A stretch of 64,000 nucleotides of DNA from Mycolicibacterium sp. ND9-15. Lineage in GTDB: Bacteria > Actinomycetota > Actinomycetes > Mycobacteriales > Mycobacteriaceae. The notes under the pieces are model-generated. The model was given only the letters and a program-made list of their open reading frames with translations, did not search any database and was not told the origin of the DNA. Position 1 is the first letter of the stretch, and each line of letters opens with the position of its first letter. Position numbers and translations under genes: made by a program. The DNA lies in NCBI RefSeq assembly GCF_035918395.1, contig NZ_CP142362.1, forward strand, positions 2,331,501 to 2,395,500. Direction: 5' to 3'. Below are positions 17,070-26,582 of this stretch, piece after piece.

Positions 17070-19585
17070 GGAGGCGGGGGCGGGGCGCCGGGAGCGACCG
17101 GAACCGGGGCCCCGACCGGCCCGGGCGCAGGACCGGGGACTGGTCCTGGCGCGGGAGCGCCTGGTGCCGGTGGCGGTACAGCGGGAACCGTCGTCGGCGG
17201 GCCCCATGGGATCGTGATGCCCGGCGCGACTTCGATGGTCGGCTGGATGACGGTATCCGACGGCGGAGCGGACGTCACCGTCGGCGGGGCCGTCGTCGAA
17301 GGTGGCGGTGGCGGCGCCTGCGGCACCCCCGCGTAACCACCGATCTCCTCGGGCTTGGGGAACGACTCGGTGTCGGTGCCACTCAGGGCGCCGTCCATCG
17401 TCGCCTTCCAGATGTCGGACGGCAGCCCGGACCCGTAAACCGGTGAGCCCCACTTGTTCTCCAGCGGCTTGGTGCCCTCGGTGGTACCGACCCACACAGC
17501 GGTGGACAGCGACGGGGTGTAGCCGACCATCCACGCGTCGCGGTTGTCGCCGGTGTCGCCGAGCTGGTTGGTGCCCGTCTTGGCGGCCGACGGCCGGCCG
17601 CCGGCCAACGCGTGACCGTTGGAGTACGCGGCGATCGGCTGCATCGCCGAGGTCACGTTGTCGGCCACCTTCTTGTCGATCCGCTGCTCACCCGAGTTGT
17701 CCTGCTGCGAGGCGTCGAACAGCACCTCACCCTCGGCGTTCACGACCTTCTGCACGAAGTGCGGTTTGTGGTACACGCCCGACGCCGCCAGCGTGGCGTA
17801 CGCCGATGCCATATCGATCACACGGGTCTGATACTGGCCCAAGACGATTCCGTTGTTCGGCGGACCGCCCTGACCGTCCTCGGAGAGCGTGTGATCGACG
17901 CCGGGGAAACTCTCGGCGATACCGGCCTGGTGCGCGGCGTCGGCGACGTCTTCGGGTCCGTTGTCCAGCTTCAGCATGAGCCGGTAGTAGCTGGTGTTCA
18001 ACGAGCGCTTCAGCGCCTCGGCGATGTTGCACGTGCCGCAGCCGCCGCCCTCGACGTTGGTGATCTTGATCCCGTTGACTTCCAACGGCGAACTGTCGAC
18101 CTGGGTGCCCAATCCCATGCCCTGCTGCAGCGCGGCGACCAATGCGAACACCTTGAACGCCGACCCCGTCGGCAATCCGGCCTGGGCGAAGTCGAAGCCG
18201 TTGGCGTCCGTGCCGCCGTAGTACGCCTTCACCCCGCCGGTGCGCGGATCGATCGACACGATCGCGGTGCGCATGTCGGGGTCCTGGCCGTCCAGGTAAT
18301 CCGACGCCGCCTCCTCCGCGGCCTGTTGTGCGTTCGGATCGATGGTCGTGGTGATCTGCAGGCCTTCGGTGTTCAGCGTCTTTTCGTTGATGTCGAACAG
18401 GTCGAGCAGTTCTTGCTGCACTTGACGTTCGATCAGGCCGTTGGGCCCGGTGGTCTGGTTCTGCGAACGCGCCAGATCCGGCGGCACGGTCGCGGGGAAC
18501 ACCTGTGCCGCACGTTCCTGCGGCGACAGCGCACCGATCTCGACCATGCCGTCGAGCACCCAGTTCCAGCGCACCGTGGCGCCTTCGAGGTTGACCGCCG
18601 GATCCAGCGCCGACGGCCGCTGGATCAGCGCGGCCAGGAGCGCTCCTTCTGCGACGTTGAGTTGTTCGACGGGTTTGTCGAAGTACGCCTTGGACGCCGC
18701 GGCGATGCCGTAGGACCCACGACCGAAGTAGATGATGTTCAGATAAGACTGCAGCACTTGGTCTTTGGACCACTCGCCGGACATCTTCGTCGAGATCACC
18801 AGCTCCTTGGCCTTGCGGATCAGGCCGCCGATGCCGGAGCGCTCCGAACCGACGAGCGCGTTCTTGACGTACTGCTGGGTGATCGTCGACCCGCCTTGGA
18901 GGTCGCCGCCGAACAGGTTGTTCTTGATGGCTCGGCCGAATCCGGTCAACGAGAAACCCGGATTCGTGTAGAAGTCGCGGTCCTCGGCGGCCATCACCGC
19001 GTTGCGCGCCTGCACGGGGATCTGGTCGATGTTCACGTCGACGCGATTGCCTTCGGGTGGAACGATCTTCGCCAGCTCGCTGCCGTCGCTGGCCAGGATC
19101 GTCGACACCTGGTTGGTGCGGATGTCGCCGGGCTTGGGGACGTCGACGATCAGGTAGGCCATCGCGAACGTGATGAGCGGCAGAACGATGAATACCGCCG
19201 CCGCGATGAGACCGCCGCGACGCACCCATTGCCAGTTGATCTGCGGGGGCAGGTTGCGCCTGGGCCCCGAGGGGCCGCTCGGCGGGCCGCCACCACCGGG
19301 TGGCCTACGCGGCGGGGGTGGCGGCGGCTTGGGGGCCGGGGTGCCGTCCAGCGCCGCCTTGACGACGTCGACGGGGTCGCGTAGGTGCGGCGGTCGCGCC
19401 TCGCGGACGGGCGGTAGCACCGAGGTGTGTCGATCGTCGGGCGGCATCGGCCGCCTCGCAGGATTGGCGGGTGGTCGGTGCTGCGCAGCATCGGCGGGCT
19501 CGGGTTGGCGCGCGCTCACGCCGTCAGCCTCGCGTCCCGAACGGACATCGTTGGCTGACGGGTCGTGGCGCCCTTCGCTATTCAC
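17066..19585 (-). CDS. ponA1: Bifunctional penicillin-binding protein PonA1
   Basis: 839 residues, class A PBP. It has a Pro-rich cytoplasmic tail of ~145 residues, one membrane helix (GGLIAAAVFIVLPLITFAMA), then the GT51 glycosyltransferase (AAEDRDFYTNPGFSLTG with catalytic Glu, GGSTITQQYVKN). The transpeptidase has TGSAFK (SxxK Ser), SLN and KTGT, and the protein ends in a Pro-rich extracellular tail. It polymerises and crosslinks peptidoglycan at the pole. The GTG at 19585 overlaps the preceding gene by 8 bases; a TTG five codons earlier is unlikely. It overlaps the downstream membrane-protein gene, so the three form one operon. Confidence 0.96.
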   Translation of the reverse strand: MNSEGRHDPSANDVRSGREADGVSARQPEPADAAQHRPPANPARRPMPPDDRHTSVLPPVREARPPHLRDPVDVVKAALDGTPAPKPPPPPPRRPPGGGGPPSGPSGPRRNLPPQINWQWVRRGGLIAAAVFIVLPLITFAMAYLIVDVPKPGDIRTNQVSTILASDGSELAKIVPPEGNRVDVNIDQIPVQARNAVMAAEDRDFYTNPGFSLTGFGRAIKNNLFGGDLQGGSTITQQYVKNALVGSERSGIGGLIRKAKELVISTKMSGEWSKDQVLQSYLNIIYFGRGSYGIAAASKAYFDKPVEQLNVAEGALLAALIQRPSALDPAVNLEGATVRWNWVLDGMVEIGALSPQERAAQVFPATVPPDLARSQNQTTGPNGLIERQVQQELLDLFDINEKTLNTEGLQITTTIDPNAQQAAEEAASDYLDGQDPDMRTAIVSIDPRTGGVKAYYGGTDANGFDFAQAGLPTGSAFKVFALVAALQQGMGLGTQVDSSPLEVNGIKITNVEGGGCGTCNIAEALKRSLNTSYYRLMLKLDNGPEDVADAAHQAGIAESFPGVDHTLSEDGQGGPPNNGIVLGQYQTRVIDMASAYATLAASGVYHKPHFVQKVVNAEGEVLFDASQQDNSGEQRIDKKVADNVTSAMQPIAAYSNGHALAGGRPSAAKTGTNQLGDTGDNRDAWMVGYTPSLSTAVWVGTTEGTKPLENKWGSPVYGSGLPSDIWKATMDGALSGTDTESFPKPEEIGGYAGVPQAPPPPPSTTAPPTVTSAPPSDTVIQPTIEVAPGITIPWGPPTTVPAVPPPAPGAPAPGPVPGPAPGPVGAPVPVAPGAPPPPP

Positions 19586-20003
19586 TGGCCGTGCGCGCAC
19601 GCGAGCGCGCGGTCCGAGTGCCGGGAGACCCCTTCGGTGGCGGGACCGCGCCGAGCACGTACGACTTGACCAGGTGATTCCAGCTGCAGGTGCGGCATAC
19701 CTCGACCACGTGTACGAAGAACTCGTCGTATCGGGATGCCAGCAGGACCAACTCCTCGGCGGTTCGCGCGGAACCCGATACCGCGCCCAGATGATCGCCG
19801 AACACCCACGACACCAGCGTGAGCTGTTCCTTGCGGCAGATCGGGCACGTCACCGAACTGGGCTTGCCGTGGAACTTGGCGGCGCGCAGCAGATAGGGAT
19901 TGGCGTCGCAGACCTCGGATACACCGGTGCGTCCCGAATAGACCTCCGCCAGCAGGGACCGGCGCCGAAGCGCGTAGTCCACCACCTGTCGCTGCAATCG
20001 CAC
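19578..20003 (-). CDS. DUF5318-type zinc-ribbon protein (Rv0049-like)
   Basis: 141 residues with CPICRKEQL and VCRTC forming a four-cysteine zinc ribbon, an arginine-rich N-terminus (VVDYALRRRSLLAEVYSGRT) and a positively charged C-terminal tail. It is a conserved actinobacterial protein of unknown role immediately upstream of ponA1, whose start it overlaps by 8 bases. This suggests co-translation and a link to cell-wall growth. The start is a GTG. Confidence 0.8.
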   Translation of the reverse strand: MRLQRQVVDYALRRRSLLAEVYSGRTGVSEVCDANPYLLRAAKFHGKPSSVTCPICRKEQLTLVSWVFGDHLGAVSGSARTAEELVLLASRYDEFFVHVVEVCRTCSWNHLVKSYVLGAVPPPKGSPGTRTARSRARTASE

Positions 20004-20099
20004 GAGGACCAGAGTACGTCGGCGACGCGACTACCGGAGCGTGACGGCACGGTACCGCCGCTCTCTAAGGTGTTTCATCTCGACAGACGGGAGAACTGA

Positions 20100-20936
20100 A
20101 TGCTGGACGGGTGCGACTTCGCCCTCGACGGTGGACCGGCCGGTGACGGTACGAGCCGGTTCACCCGTGAGCTTCCCGAACGGTGGTGTTTCGACGGTCG
20201 AGCCTTCGGCGGCTACACCTCGGCACTCGCGCTGGCCGCGATGTTCGTCCACAGCGGTCGGCCCGTGGCGGCGTCGCTGTCGGTGACCTTCGTCGACGCC
20301 GGCGCACCCGGTCCGCTCGAACTCGAGGTGCGCGATATCCGCGGCGGACGGTCGGCCGCGGCCGTCGAAGCGACGATCCGCCAGCGGGGCCGCACGATCA
20401 TCGCCGCGAACGGCTGGTTCGCCGACGGCTGGCAGGCACCACCGTCGGTCGATGCGCCGGTCCCCTTCGAGCGTTACGTAGATCCGCTGCCGGATCTCGC
20501 GACCGCACCGCCGCTGGACTGGATCGGCGAGGAGTATCCGTCGCTGCGATTCGCCCACCGCCGCGGCATCGATTACCCGGCCAGCCTTACCCGCTTCGCG
20601 GACCGTCGCCCAGAGGTGGCGTTGTGGGTCAGCGCCGCTGGCGGCGATCTCACCGCAGACCCGCTCGAGCATCCTCAGATCGCCGATGTGCTGCACGCCG
20701 ACGCCCACCTATTCGACGCGCCCGGCAAGGTCTGCGGCTTCGTCGACGCCTGGCTGCTGAGCCTCGACCTCAGCCTTGTGTGGCAGCCCGGGGCGCATCT
20801 GGTGCCGTCGACGGCGTGGCGGCTGTTGGAGGCGCGGGGCTCGGTCGCCAGCGGAGCCGTCTCGGCGTACGGCTCGCTACGCGGCTCCGACGGGTCGCTG
20901 CTCGCCGTGCTGACTTCTCAGGGGCTCATCCGCTGA
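20100..20936 (+). CDS. Acyl-CoA thioesterase-like double hot-dog protein
   Basis: 278 residues with two hot-dog repeats: FDGRAFGGYTSALALAAMF with SLSVTFVDAGAPGPLELEV in the first, and HLFDAPGKVCGFVDAWLLSLDLS plus a VSAYGSLRGSDGSLLAVLTS strand in the second. This is the TesB/acyl-CoA thioesterase II layout, which hydrolyses acyl-CoA thioesters. Catalytic residues cannot be assigned by eye. It is divergent from the zinc-ribbon/ponA1 operon. Confidence 0.7.
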   Translation: MLDGCDFALDGGPAGDGTSRFTRELPERWCFDGRAFGGYTSALALAAMFVHSGRPVAASLSVTFVDAGAPGPLELEVRDIRGGRSAAAVEATIRQRGRTIIAANGWFADGWQAPPSVDAPVPFERYVDPLPDLATAPPLDWIGEEYPSLRFAHRRGIDYPASLTRFADRRPEVALWVSAAGGDLTADPLEHPQIADVLHADAHLFDAPGKVCGFVDAWLLSLDLSLVWQPGAHLVPSTAWRLLEARGSVASGAVSAYGSLRGSDGSLLAVLTSQGLIR

Positions 20937-20959
20937 CCCCTGCTTCTACGATCATCGTC

Positions 20960-21814
20960 GTGGCAACACGGCAGACACTCCGAACGCGGGCGAAAGACAG
21001 CGACCGCAACGACACGTGCCAGATCCTCGACAGCGCACTGAGCGAGGGCCAGCTGTCGATGACCGAGCACGGCGAGCGGGTCAAGGCGGCGACGACCGCC
21101 ACCACGCTCGGCGAGCTGCAGGCCCTGGTGTCCGACCTTCAGACCAACAACTCCCCGGTGCAGTTGCCGACGCTGAAGAAGACGCGACCGACTTTCGTGG
21201 CGGGGGACGGGTGGGGCCTGCGGATCGCCGTGGCCGGTGTGCTCGTCGTGCTCGGCATCGCGATCGGCTGGGGTCTGTACGGCAACACCCCGTCGCCGCT
21301 GAACTTCACCTCCGATCCGGGCGCCAAGTCCGACGGCATCACTCCGGTGGTGCTCACCCCGCCCAAGCAGTTGCACTCGCTCGGCGGGTTGACGGGGCTG
21401 CTCGAGCAGATGGAGCAACGGTTCGGCGACACCACGGGCTACCGCCTCGTCGTCTATCCGGACTACGCCTCGCTGACTCGGCCGGATCCGAACGAGGACC
21501 GCCGCGAGCTGAACTACAGCTACCGCGGCGGCTGGGACGATCCGTCGTCGACCTCGAAAACCGGCGACGCCGTCGAGGCCGATCTGAGCAAGTTCGACGC
21601 GAAGGCCGTCGTCGGTGTCCTGCGTGGCGCACCGGAGACGCTGGGCATCAAGCCCGAGGACGTCGAGAGCACCTACCTCAGCATCGATCCGGCCACCGAC
21701 CCGACCACCCCCGGCGGGCTCTCGGTCGACGTCTACGTGTCCAGCGACTTCGGCAGCGGCTATATCGAGTTGGCCGGCGACGGCACGGTCAAACAGATCC
21801 ACTACCCCGGCTGA
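20960..21814 (+). CDS. DUF1707-type membrane protein (Rv0048c-like)
   Basis: 284 residues. The N-terminal DUF1707 motif (CQILDSALSEGQLSMTEHGER, then AATTATTLGELQALVSDLQ) resembles SHOCT-like short oligomerisation domains. One membrane helix follows (LRIAVAGVLVVLGIAIGWGL, near residues 90-110), then a ~170-residue extracytoplasmic domain without recognised motifs. The GTG at 20960 aligns with where DUF1707 proteins begin. It lies upstream of the PadR gene in the same direction, the usual mycobacterial order. Confidence 0.75.
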   Translation: MATRQTLRTRAKDSDRNDTCQILDSALSEGQLSMTEHGERVKAATTATTLGELQALVSDLQTNNSPVQLPTLKKTRPTFVAGDGWGLRIAVAGVLVVLGIAIGWGLYGNTPSPLNFTSDPGAKSDGITPVVLTPPKQLHSLGGLTGLLEQMEQRFGDTTGYRLVVYPDYASLTRPDPNEDRRELNYSYRGGWDDPSSTSKTGDAVEADLSKFDAKAVVGVLRGAPETLGIKPEDVESTYLSIDPATDPTTPGGLSVDVYVSSDFGSGYIELAGDGTVKQIHYPG

Positions 21815-21927
21815 CGTTCGCGCGAAGGTAACCCGGCGTTCGCGCTGAATATATCGGCGCGATACTATTGTGCGAGGTGTCGAACCGCCGTAACCGGCTA
21901 GCTGCGATTCTTGGAGGGGGTGTCCTG

Positions 21928-22482
21928 GTGCTCGAACTCGCCATCCTGGGACTCCTGCACGAATCACCCATGCACGGCTACGAACTTCGCAAGAGGTTGA
22001 CGGGGTTACTCGGCGCCTTCCGCGCATTCTCCTACGGATCGCTGTATCCCGCGCTGCGGCGTATGCAGGCCGACGGGCTGATCGTCGAGGATGCGGCGCC
22101 GGACGGCACTCCGAAGATGCGCCGCGCGCGGCGCGTCTACCAGCTCACCGAGAAGGGTAAACAGCGCTTCTCCGAGCTGGTGGCCGACACCGGCCCCCAG
22201 AACTTCTCCGACGACGGTTTCGGTGTCCATCTCGCCTTCTTCAACCGCACCCCGGCCGAGGCCCGGATGCGGATCTTGGAGGGGCGTCGTCGTCAGGTAG
22301 AGGAACGCCGTGAGGGTCTGCGTGAAGCCGTCGCGCGGGCTAGCAGCTCAATCGACCGCTACACCCGGCAGCTCCATCAGCTCGGGCTGGAGTCCAGCGA
22401 GCGCGAAGTGAAATGGCTCAACGAGTTGATTGCGGCGGAACGTCTGAGCCAAGGGCGCTCAGACAACACAGTGCAGCCCTAA
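21928..22482 (+). CDS. PadR-family transcriptional regulator (Rv0047c-like)
   Basis: 184 residues. The N-terminal winged helix ([51 protein letters not shown]) is the PadR signature, and the C-terminal Vir_act_alpha-type helices mediate dimerisation. The GTG at 21928 is set by GGAGGGGG upstream. It sits 34 bp upstream of ino1 in the same direction, so it is a candidate regulator of inositol synthesis and may be co-transcribed with ino1. Confidence 0.88.
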   Translation: MLELAILGLLHESPMHGYELRKRLTGLLGAFRAFSYGSLYPALRRMQADGLIVEDAAPDGTPKMRRARRVYQLTEKGKQRFSELVADTGPQNFSDDGFGVHLAFFNRTPAEARMRILEGRRRQVEERREGLREAVARASSSIDRYTRQLHQLGLESSEREVKWLNELIAAERLSQGRSDNTVQP

Positions 22483-22516
22483 GGCAAAACCAGCAAGGAA
22501 GAGGGAGAAAGTCGTC

Positions 22517-23593
22517 ATGTCAGCCAACGGAGAGGTGCGGGTCGCGATAGTCGGCGTGGGCAACTGCGCGTCGTCGCTCGTACAGGGCGTGCAGTACTAC
22601 CAAGACGCCGATGAGACCGCGACTGTGCCCGGTCTGATGCATGTGCGGCTCGGCCCGTACCACGTCCGCGACGTCAAGTTCGTCGCCGCGTTCGACGTCG
22701 ACGCCAAGAAGGTCGGCTTCGACCTGTCCGAGGCAATCTTCGCGTCGGAGAACAACACCATCAAGATCGCCGATGTACCGCCGACCAACGTGACCGTGCA
22801 GCGCGGCCCGACCCTGGACGGCATCGGTAAGTACTACGCCGACACCATCGAGGTGTCCGACTCCGACCCGGTCGACGTGGTGAAGGCGCTCAAGGACGCC
22901 GAGGTCGACGTGCTCGTGTCCTACCTCCCGGTGGGCTCTGAGGAGGCCGACAAGTTCTACGCGCAGTGCGCGATCGACGCCGGCGTGGCGTTCGTCAACG
23001 CGCTGCCGGTGTTCATCGCGTCGGACCCGGAGTGGGCGAAGAAGTTCGCCGACGCCGGTGTGCCGATCGTCGGCGACGACATCAAGAGCCAGATCGGCGC
23101 CACGATCACCCACCGCGTGATGGCCAAGCTGTTCGAGGACCGCGGTGTGCAGCTCGACCGCACCATGCAGCTCAACGTCGGCGGCAACATGGACTTCCTC
23201 AACATGCTCGAGCGTTCGCGCCTGGAGTCGAAGAAGATCTCCAAGACCCAGGCTGTCACGTCGAACCTGCAGCGCGAGTTCAACACGAAGGACGTGCACA
23301 TCGGCCCGTCCGATCACGTCGGCTGGCTCGACGACCGCAAGTGGGCTTACGTCCGGCTCGAGGGTCGCGCGTTCGGCGATGTGCCGCTGAACCTGGAGTA
23401 CAAGCTCGAGGTCTGGGATTCGCCGAACTCGGCCGGCGTCATCATCGACGCGGTGCGCGCGGCGAAGATCGCCAAGGACCGCGGAATCGGCGGCCCCGTC
23501 GAGGCGGCGTCGGCCTACCTGATGAAGAGCCCGCCCAAGCAGCTCCCCGACGACGTGGCCCGCGCGCAGCTGGAAACCTTCATCGAGGGCTGA
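22517..23593 (+). CDS. ino1: Myo-inositol-1-phosphate synthase
   Basis: 358 residues. It converts glucose-6-phosphate to inositol-1-phosphate with NAD, the first step to phosphatidylinositol, mannosides and mycothiol. [19 protein letters not shown] is the NAD-binding start, [13 protein letters not shown] and [15 protein letters not shown] are active-site signatures, and the length is that of mycobacterial Ino1. GGAAGAGGGAGAA precedes the ATG. It lies directly after the PadR gene, as in other mycobacteria. Confidence 0.97.
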   Translation: MSANGEVRVAIVGVGNCASSLVQGVQYYQDADETATVPGLMHVRLGPYHVRDVKFVAAFDVDAKKVGFDLSEAIFASENNTIKIADVPPTNVTVQRGPTLDGIGKYYADTIEVSDSDPVDVVKALKDAEVDVLVSYLPVGSEEADKFYAQCAIDAGVAFVNALPVFIASDPEWAKKFADAGVPIVGDDIKSQIGATITHRVMAKLFEDRGVQLDRTMQLNVGGNMDFLNMLERSRLESKKISKTQAVTSNLQREFNTKDVHIGPSDHVGWLDDRKWAYVRLEGRAFGDVPLNLEYKLEVWDSPNSAGVIIDAVRAAKIAKDRGIGGPVEAASAYLMKSPPKQLPDDVARAQLETFIEG

Positions 23594-23604
23594 CCCCCTT
23601 CGCA

Positions 23605-23651
23605 ATTCGTGGAGTCTTACCGGCGCTGAGCGCCGCCGAGGCTCCACGAAT
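23605..23651. terminator. Hairpin terminator after ino1
   Basis: A perfect 10-bp outer stem (ATTCGTGGAG / CTCCACGAAT) encloses an inner GC stem (CGGCGC TGA GCGCCG), starting 12 bp after the ino1 stop. It has no U-tract and could terminate ino1 before the hydrolase gene. Confidence 0.6.
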
Positions 23652-23671
23652 CGCGCGTTTTGTAGGGTCCT

Positions 23672-24580
23672 GTGGTGACGGAAATCTCGCCTGACGACGA
23701 ACTGGCCACGCTGTCGGAGTTCATCTTCCTCGAGGAGAACGCGCGGCAGGCCGGTGTCGAGTCGGTGCCCCACGTCGAACGCATCGACTCCGGGCCGATC
23801 AGTTCCTTGAAGTTCGGCCACGCGCCGCCGCGAGTGGTTTTCCTGCACGGTGGTGCTCAGAACGCGCACACCTGGGACACGGTGATCGTCGGCCTCGGCG
23901 AACCGGCGCTGGCTATCGACCTGCCTGGGCATGGTCGCTCGGCATGGCGCGAGGACGGCGTCTACGGGCCGAAGAGCAATGCGGTCACGATCGAACCTGT
24001 CGTGCGGGACCTGGCGTCCGACGCCGACTTGGTGGTCGGCATGTCGCTAGGTGGTCTGAGTGCGTTGCGGCTCGCGGTGCAGACGCCGGATCTGGTGCGC
24101 CGGCTGGTGCTCGTCGACGTGACGCCGTCAGCGCCGGAGCGGCACCTCGAGATGACCGAGGAGCAGAAGGGCACCGTGGCGTTGGTGCAGGGCGAGCGCA
24201 TCTTCCCCTCGTTCGACGCGATGCTGGAGAAAACGGTCGCTGCGGCACCGCACCGCGACCGGGAGTCGTTGCGGCGGGGCGTTTTCCACAACGCTCGACG
24301 GCTCGAGGACGGCACGTGGACCTGGCGCTACGACGCGATACGCAAAGGCGAGGGCTTCGAAGGGCTGTGGGACGACGTGCCTCGACTGGAGGTGGCGACG
24401 ACGCTGGTGCGCGGCGCCAACTCGTTCTTCGTCAACGACGACGACGCTGCCGAATTCGCCCGCCGGGCACCGGGGTTCAAGGATGTGCAGATCGTCGAGG
24501 ATTCCGGCCACTCGGTGCAGAGCGACCAGCCTCTCAAGCTGATCTCGATTCTGCGTGGTGTGCTCGCCGAGCAGCGGTGA
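23672..24580 (+). CDS. Alpha/beta-hydrolase (Rv0045c-like esterase)
   Basis: 302 residues. VVFLHGGAQNAHTWD gives the oxyanion HGG, AIDLPGHGRSAW follows, VVGMSLGGLSAL contains the nucleophile GxSxG, and the C-terminal VEDSGHSVQSDQP holds the catalytic His. The arrangement matches Rv0045c, a small-ester hydrolase. The start is one of two adjacent GTG codons (23672/23675). The natural substrate is unknown. Confidence 0.88.
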   Translation: MVTEISPDDELATLSEFIFLEENARQAGVESVPHVERIDSGPISSLKFGHAPPRVVFLHGGAQNAHTWDTVIVGLGEPALAIDLPGHGRSAWREDGVYGPKSNAVTIEPVVRDLASDADLVVGMSLGGLSALRLAVQTPDLVRRLVLVDVTPSAPERHLEMTEEQKGTVALVQGERIFPSFDAMLEKTVAAAPHRDRESLRRGVFHNARRLEDGTWTWRYDAIRKGEGFEGLWDDVPRLEVATTLVRGANSFFVNDDDAAEFARRAPGFKDVQIVEDSGHSVQSDQPLKLISILRGVLAEQR

Positions 24581-24640
24581 GCGACCGCGCCTGTACACAA
24601 ACCCGCGGCGTGTCGCTGTGCAAGCACGGCCGCTCGCGCA
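24577..24640. repeat. Dispersed palindromic intergenic repeat, copy 1
   Basis: An imperfect palindrome with arms GTGAGCGACCGCGCCTGTAC and GTGCAAGCACGGCCGCTCGC around a GGCGTGTCGC core. It is related to, but more diverged than, the copies at 37337-37400 and 39117-39149. It lies between the hydrolase and luciferase-like genes. Confidence 0.6.
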
Positions 24641-24671
24641 GTGGGGGGCCGGCCCTACGTACGGTTGACAC

Positions 24672-25472
24672 GTGACCTACCCGATCCGAGTCGGCGTGCA
24701 ACTGCAGCCGCAACACTCCCCGAAATACAGTCATATCCGCGACGCGGTCCGCCGGTGCGAGGACATCGGTGTCGACGTCGCCTTCAACTGGGACCACTTC
24801 TTCCTGCTCTACGGCGATCCTGACGGCGCCCATTATGAATGCTGGACCATGCTGGGCGCCTGGGCCGAGCAGACGTCGCGCATCGAGATCGGTGCGTTGG
24901 TCACCTGCAACTCCTATCGCAATCCCGAACTGCTGGCCGACATGGCCCGCACGGTCGACCACATCTGCGACGGCCGGCTGATCCTGGGCATCGGGTCGGG
25001 TTGGAAGCGAAAGGATTACGACGAGTACGGCTATGAGTTCGGCACCGTGGGCAGCAGGCTCGACGATCTCGCCGCGGCGATGCCACGCATCATGTCGCGC
25101 TTCGCGAAGCTCAACCCGCAACCCACCCGCGACATCCCCGTTCTCATCGGCGGCGGCGGCGAGAAGAAGACGCTGCGCCTGGTCGCCGAGCACGGCGACA
25201 TCTGGCACAGCTTCTCCGACAGTGCCGAGTATCCGCGCAAGGCCGAGATCCTCGCCGGCCACTGCGCCGACGTCGGCCGTGATCCCGCGGCCATCGAGCG
25301 GTCGGCGGCGGTTTCGGGCAAGACCATCGATGCGCTGCTCGCGGAGGCCGAGGCGCTGGCCGGCCTCGGCGTCACGATGCTGACCGTCGGGGTCAACGGA
25401 CCCGACTACGACCTGTCCGAAGCCGAGGCGTTGGTGCGGTGGCGAGACCGCCGTCGAAACGAAGGCGACTGA
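24672..25472 (+). CDS. LLM-class F420-dependent oxidoreductase (Rv0044c-like)
   Basis: 266 residues with the luciferase-like TIM-barrel pattern: VGVQLQPQHSPKYSHIRDAV, VAFNWDHFFLLYGDPDG, IEIGALVTCNSYRNPELLAD and GRLILGIGSGWKRKDYDEYG. TIGR-type F420 enzymes of this length oxidise or reduce small organics using cofactor F420. The start is a GTG at 24672. It is downstream of the hydrolase gene and upstream of a GntR regulator. Confidence 0.9.
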   Translation: MTYPIRVGVQLQPQHSPKYSHIRDAVRRCEDIGVDVAFNWDHFFLLYGDPDGAHYECWTMLGAWAEQTSRIEIGALVTCNSYRNPELLADMARTVDHICDGRLILGIGSGWKRKDYDEYGYEFGTVGSRLDDLAAAMPRIMSRFAKLNPQPTRDIPVLIGGGGEKKTLRLVAEHGDIWHSFSDSAEYPRKAEILAGHCADVGRDPAAIERSAAVSGKTIDALLAEAEALAGLGVTMLTVGVNGPDYDLSEAEALVRWRDRRRNEGD

Positions 25473-25545
25473 ACCGACGTAGCCCGCCGGCACGCCGGAC
25501 CGCGTAGACTGTCGCCGCACCGCGCCGCGTGGGGGTATCCCGCCT

Positions 25546-26223
25546 ATGCCCAAGAAGTATGGGGTCAAGGAAAAAGACCTTGTGGTCGCGCACGTCGTGA
25601 ACATGGTCCTGACCGGCAAGCTCCGGTCCGGCGATCGAATCGACCGCAACGAGATCGCACACGAACTCGGACTGTCGCGCGTGCCGATCCAAGAGGCCGT
25701 CGTGCAACTCGAACACGACGGCATCTTGTCCACCCGATATCACCGTGGCGCGTTCGTCGAACGCTTCGATGTGGCGTTCGTCCGCGAGCACCACGAGTTG
25801 CACGGCTTGCTGACGGGCATGGCCTCGGCCCGCGCGGCGGCCGACCGGGACTCCGGAGTCGTCGACCAACTCAACACGCTGACGGGTGTGTTGCGCAGCA
25901 CCCGGGAGTCCCGCGCCTTCTACGACACGGCCTGGCAGTACCGCACCGTGATCACCGACGCGTATGCCGGCCCACGACTGGCCGCGCTGATCCGGTCCGT
26001 ACAGGCCTTCACCCCGCGCACGTTCTGGGTCGGATACCTGAGCAATCAGGACGAGATGCTGCCGTACTACGAGAACGAGACCTCAGCGATCCGCAGCGGC
26101 GACCAGGCGGCCGCGCGCAACGCATGCGTTGACCGCAGCGAGTTGATGGGTCGCATCATGCTCGCCGAACTCGTCCGCCGCGGCGTCCTGCACGCGGCCG
26201 GCGCCCCGTCCGCTGCATTCTGA
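25546..26223 (+). CDS. GntR-family regulator with FCD-type domain (Rv0043c-like)
   Basis: 225 residues. The N-terminal winged helix ([49 protein letters not shown]) is GntR, and the C-terminal all-helical FCD domain ([20 protein letters not shown] to [16 protein letters not shown]) binds an organic acid in relatives. The effector is unknown. It follows the F420 oxidoreductase in the same direction. Confidence 0.9.
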   Translation: MPKKYGVKEKDLVVAHVVNMVLTGKLRSGDRIDRNEIAHELGLSRVPIQEAVVQLEHDGILSTRYHRGAFVERFDVAFVREHHELHGLLTGMASARAAADRDSGVVDQLNTLTGVLRSTRESRAFYDTAWQYRTVITDAYAGPRLAALIRSVQAFTPRTFWVGYLSNQDEMLPYYENETSAIRSGDQAAARNACVDRSELMGRIMLAELVRRGVLHAAGAPSAAF

Positions 26224-26264
26224 TCGAGCCGAGACGGCGACCGATACGTTGCAGGGCAGCCGGT

Positions 26265-26365
26265 CAAGTATCCGGACTACAACACCGTCTATGCCAGCCT
26301 GAAGATGCGGCAGATCGACGCCTGGGCGGCTCCGTCACAGCAGGCGTCGGGCACCGTGCAGCCAG
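26265..26365 (+). pseudogene. Solute-binding protein fragment
   Basis: The frame starting GTCAAGTATCCG reads VKYPDYNTVYASLKMRQIDA and then WAAPSQQASGTVQP, a typical segment of family-3 amino-acid-binding proteins. Nothing remains upstream or downstream of this 33-codon piece except the ATPase fragment next door. Confidence 0.6.
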
Positions 26366-26507
26366 TCGAAATGGCTTCGCGCGTTCGACGTCGGACGCGG
26401 TCGTGTTCATGGACCACGGCAAGGTGGTGGAGGCCGGGCCACCCGAGCAGATTTTCGGCGCCGCCGAGACCGATCGGCTGCAGCGGTTCCTTTCCCAAGT
26501 GCTTTGA
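26366..26507 (+). pseudogene. Amino-acid ABC transporter ATPase, C-terminal fragment
   Basis: The frame ending at 26507 reads DAVVFMDHGKVVEAGPPEQI, then FGAAETDRLQRFLSQVL and a stop: the end of GlnQ-type polar amino-acid ATPases. Just upstream GAAATGG-CTTCGCGCG would give the conserved EMGFAR if one base were restored, so a frameshift is present as well. With the adjacent binding-protein fragment it marks a deleted amino-acid ABC operon. Confidence 0.65.
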
Positions 26508-26511
26508 CCAA

Positions 26512-26525
26512 CCGAAGTACTTTGG
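26512..26525. promoter_or_regulatory. Palindromic operator candidate for MarR gene
   Basis: CCGAAGTACTTTGG is a 14-bp palindrome with one mismatched pair, about 60 bp upstream of the MarR start. MarR proteins commonly autoregulate through such sites. Confidence 0.4.
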
Positions 26526-26582
26526 AAATAACGCGTCCGTCACGCATCGTGGCAGCGACAGACAGGTTAGACTGCCGAAATT

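Noticed and set aside
17612..19384. Long plus-strand open frame antisense to ponA1 (590 codons)
   Set aside because: Arg/Val/Gly/Asp-rich translation with no domain; it is a codon-bias shadow of the strongly conserved minus-strand gene.
22520..23932. 470-codon minus-strand frame over ino1 and the hydrolase gene
   Set aside because: Spans two real genes on the other strand and has the low-complexity LGRRH composition typical of antisense frames in 70% GC DNA.
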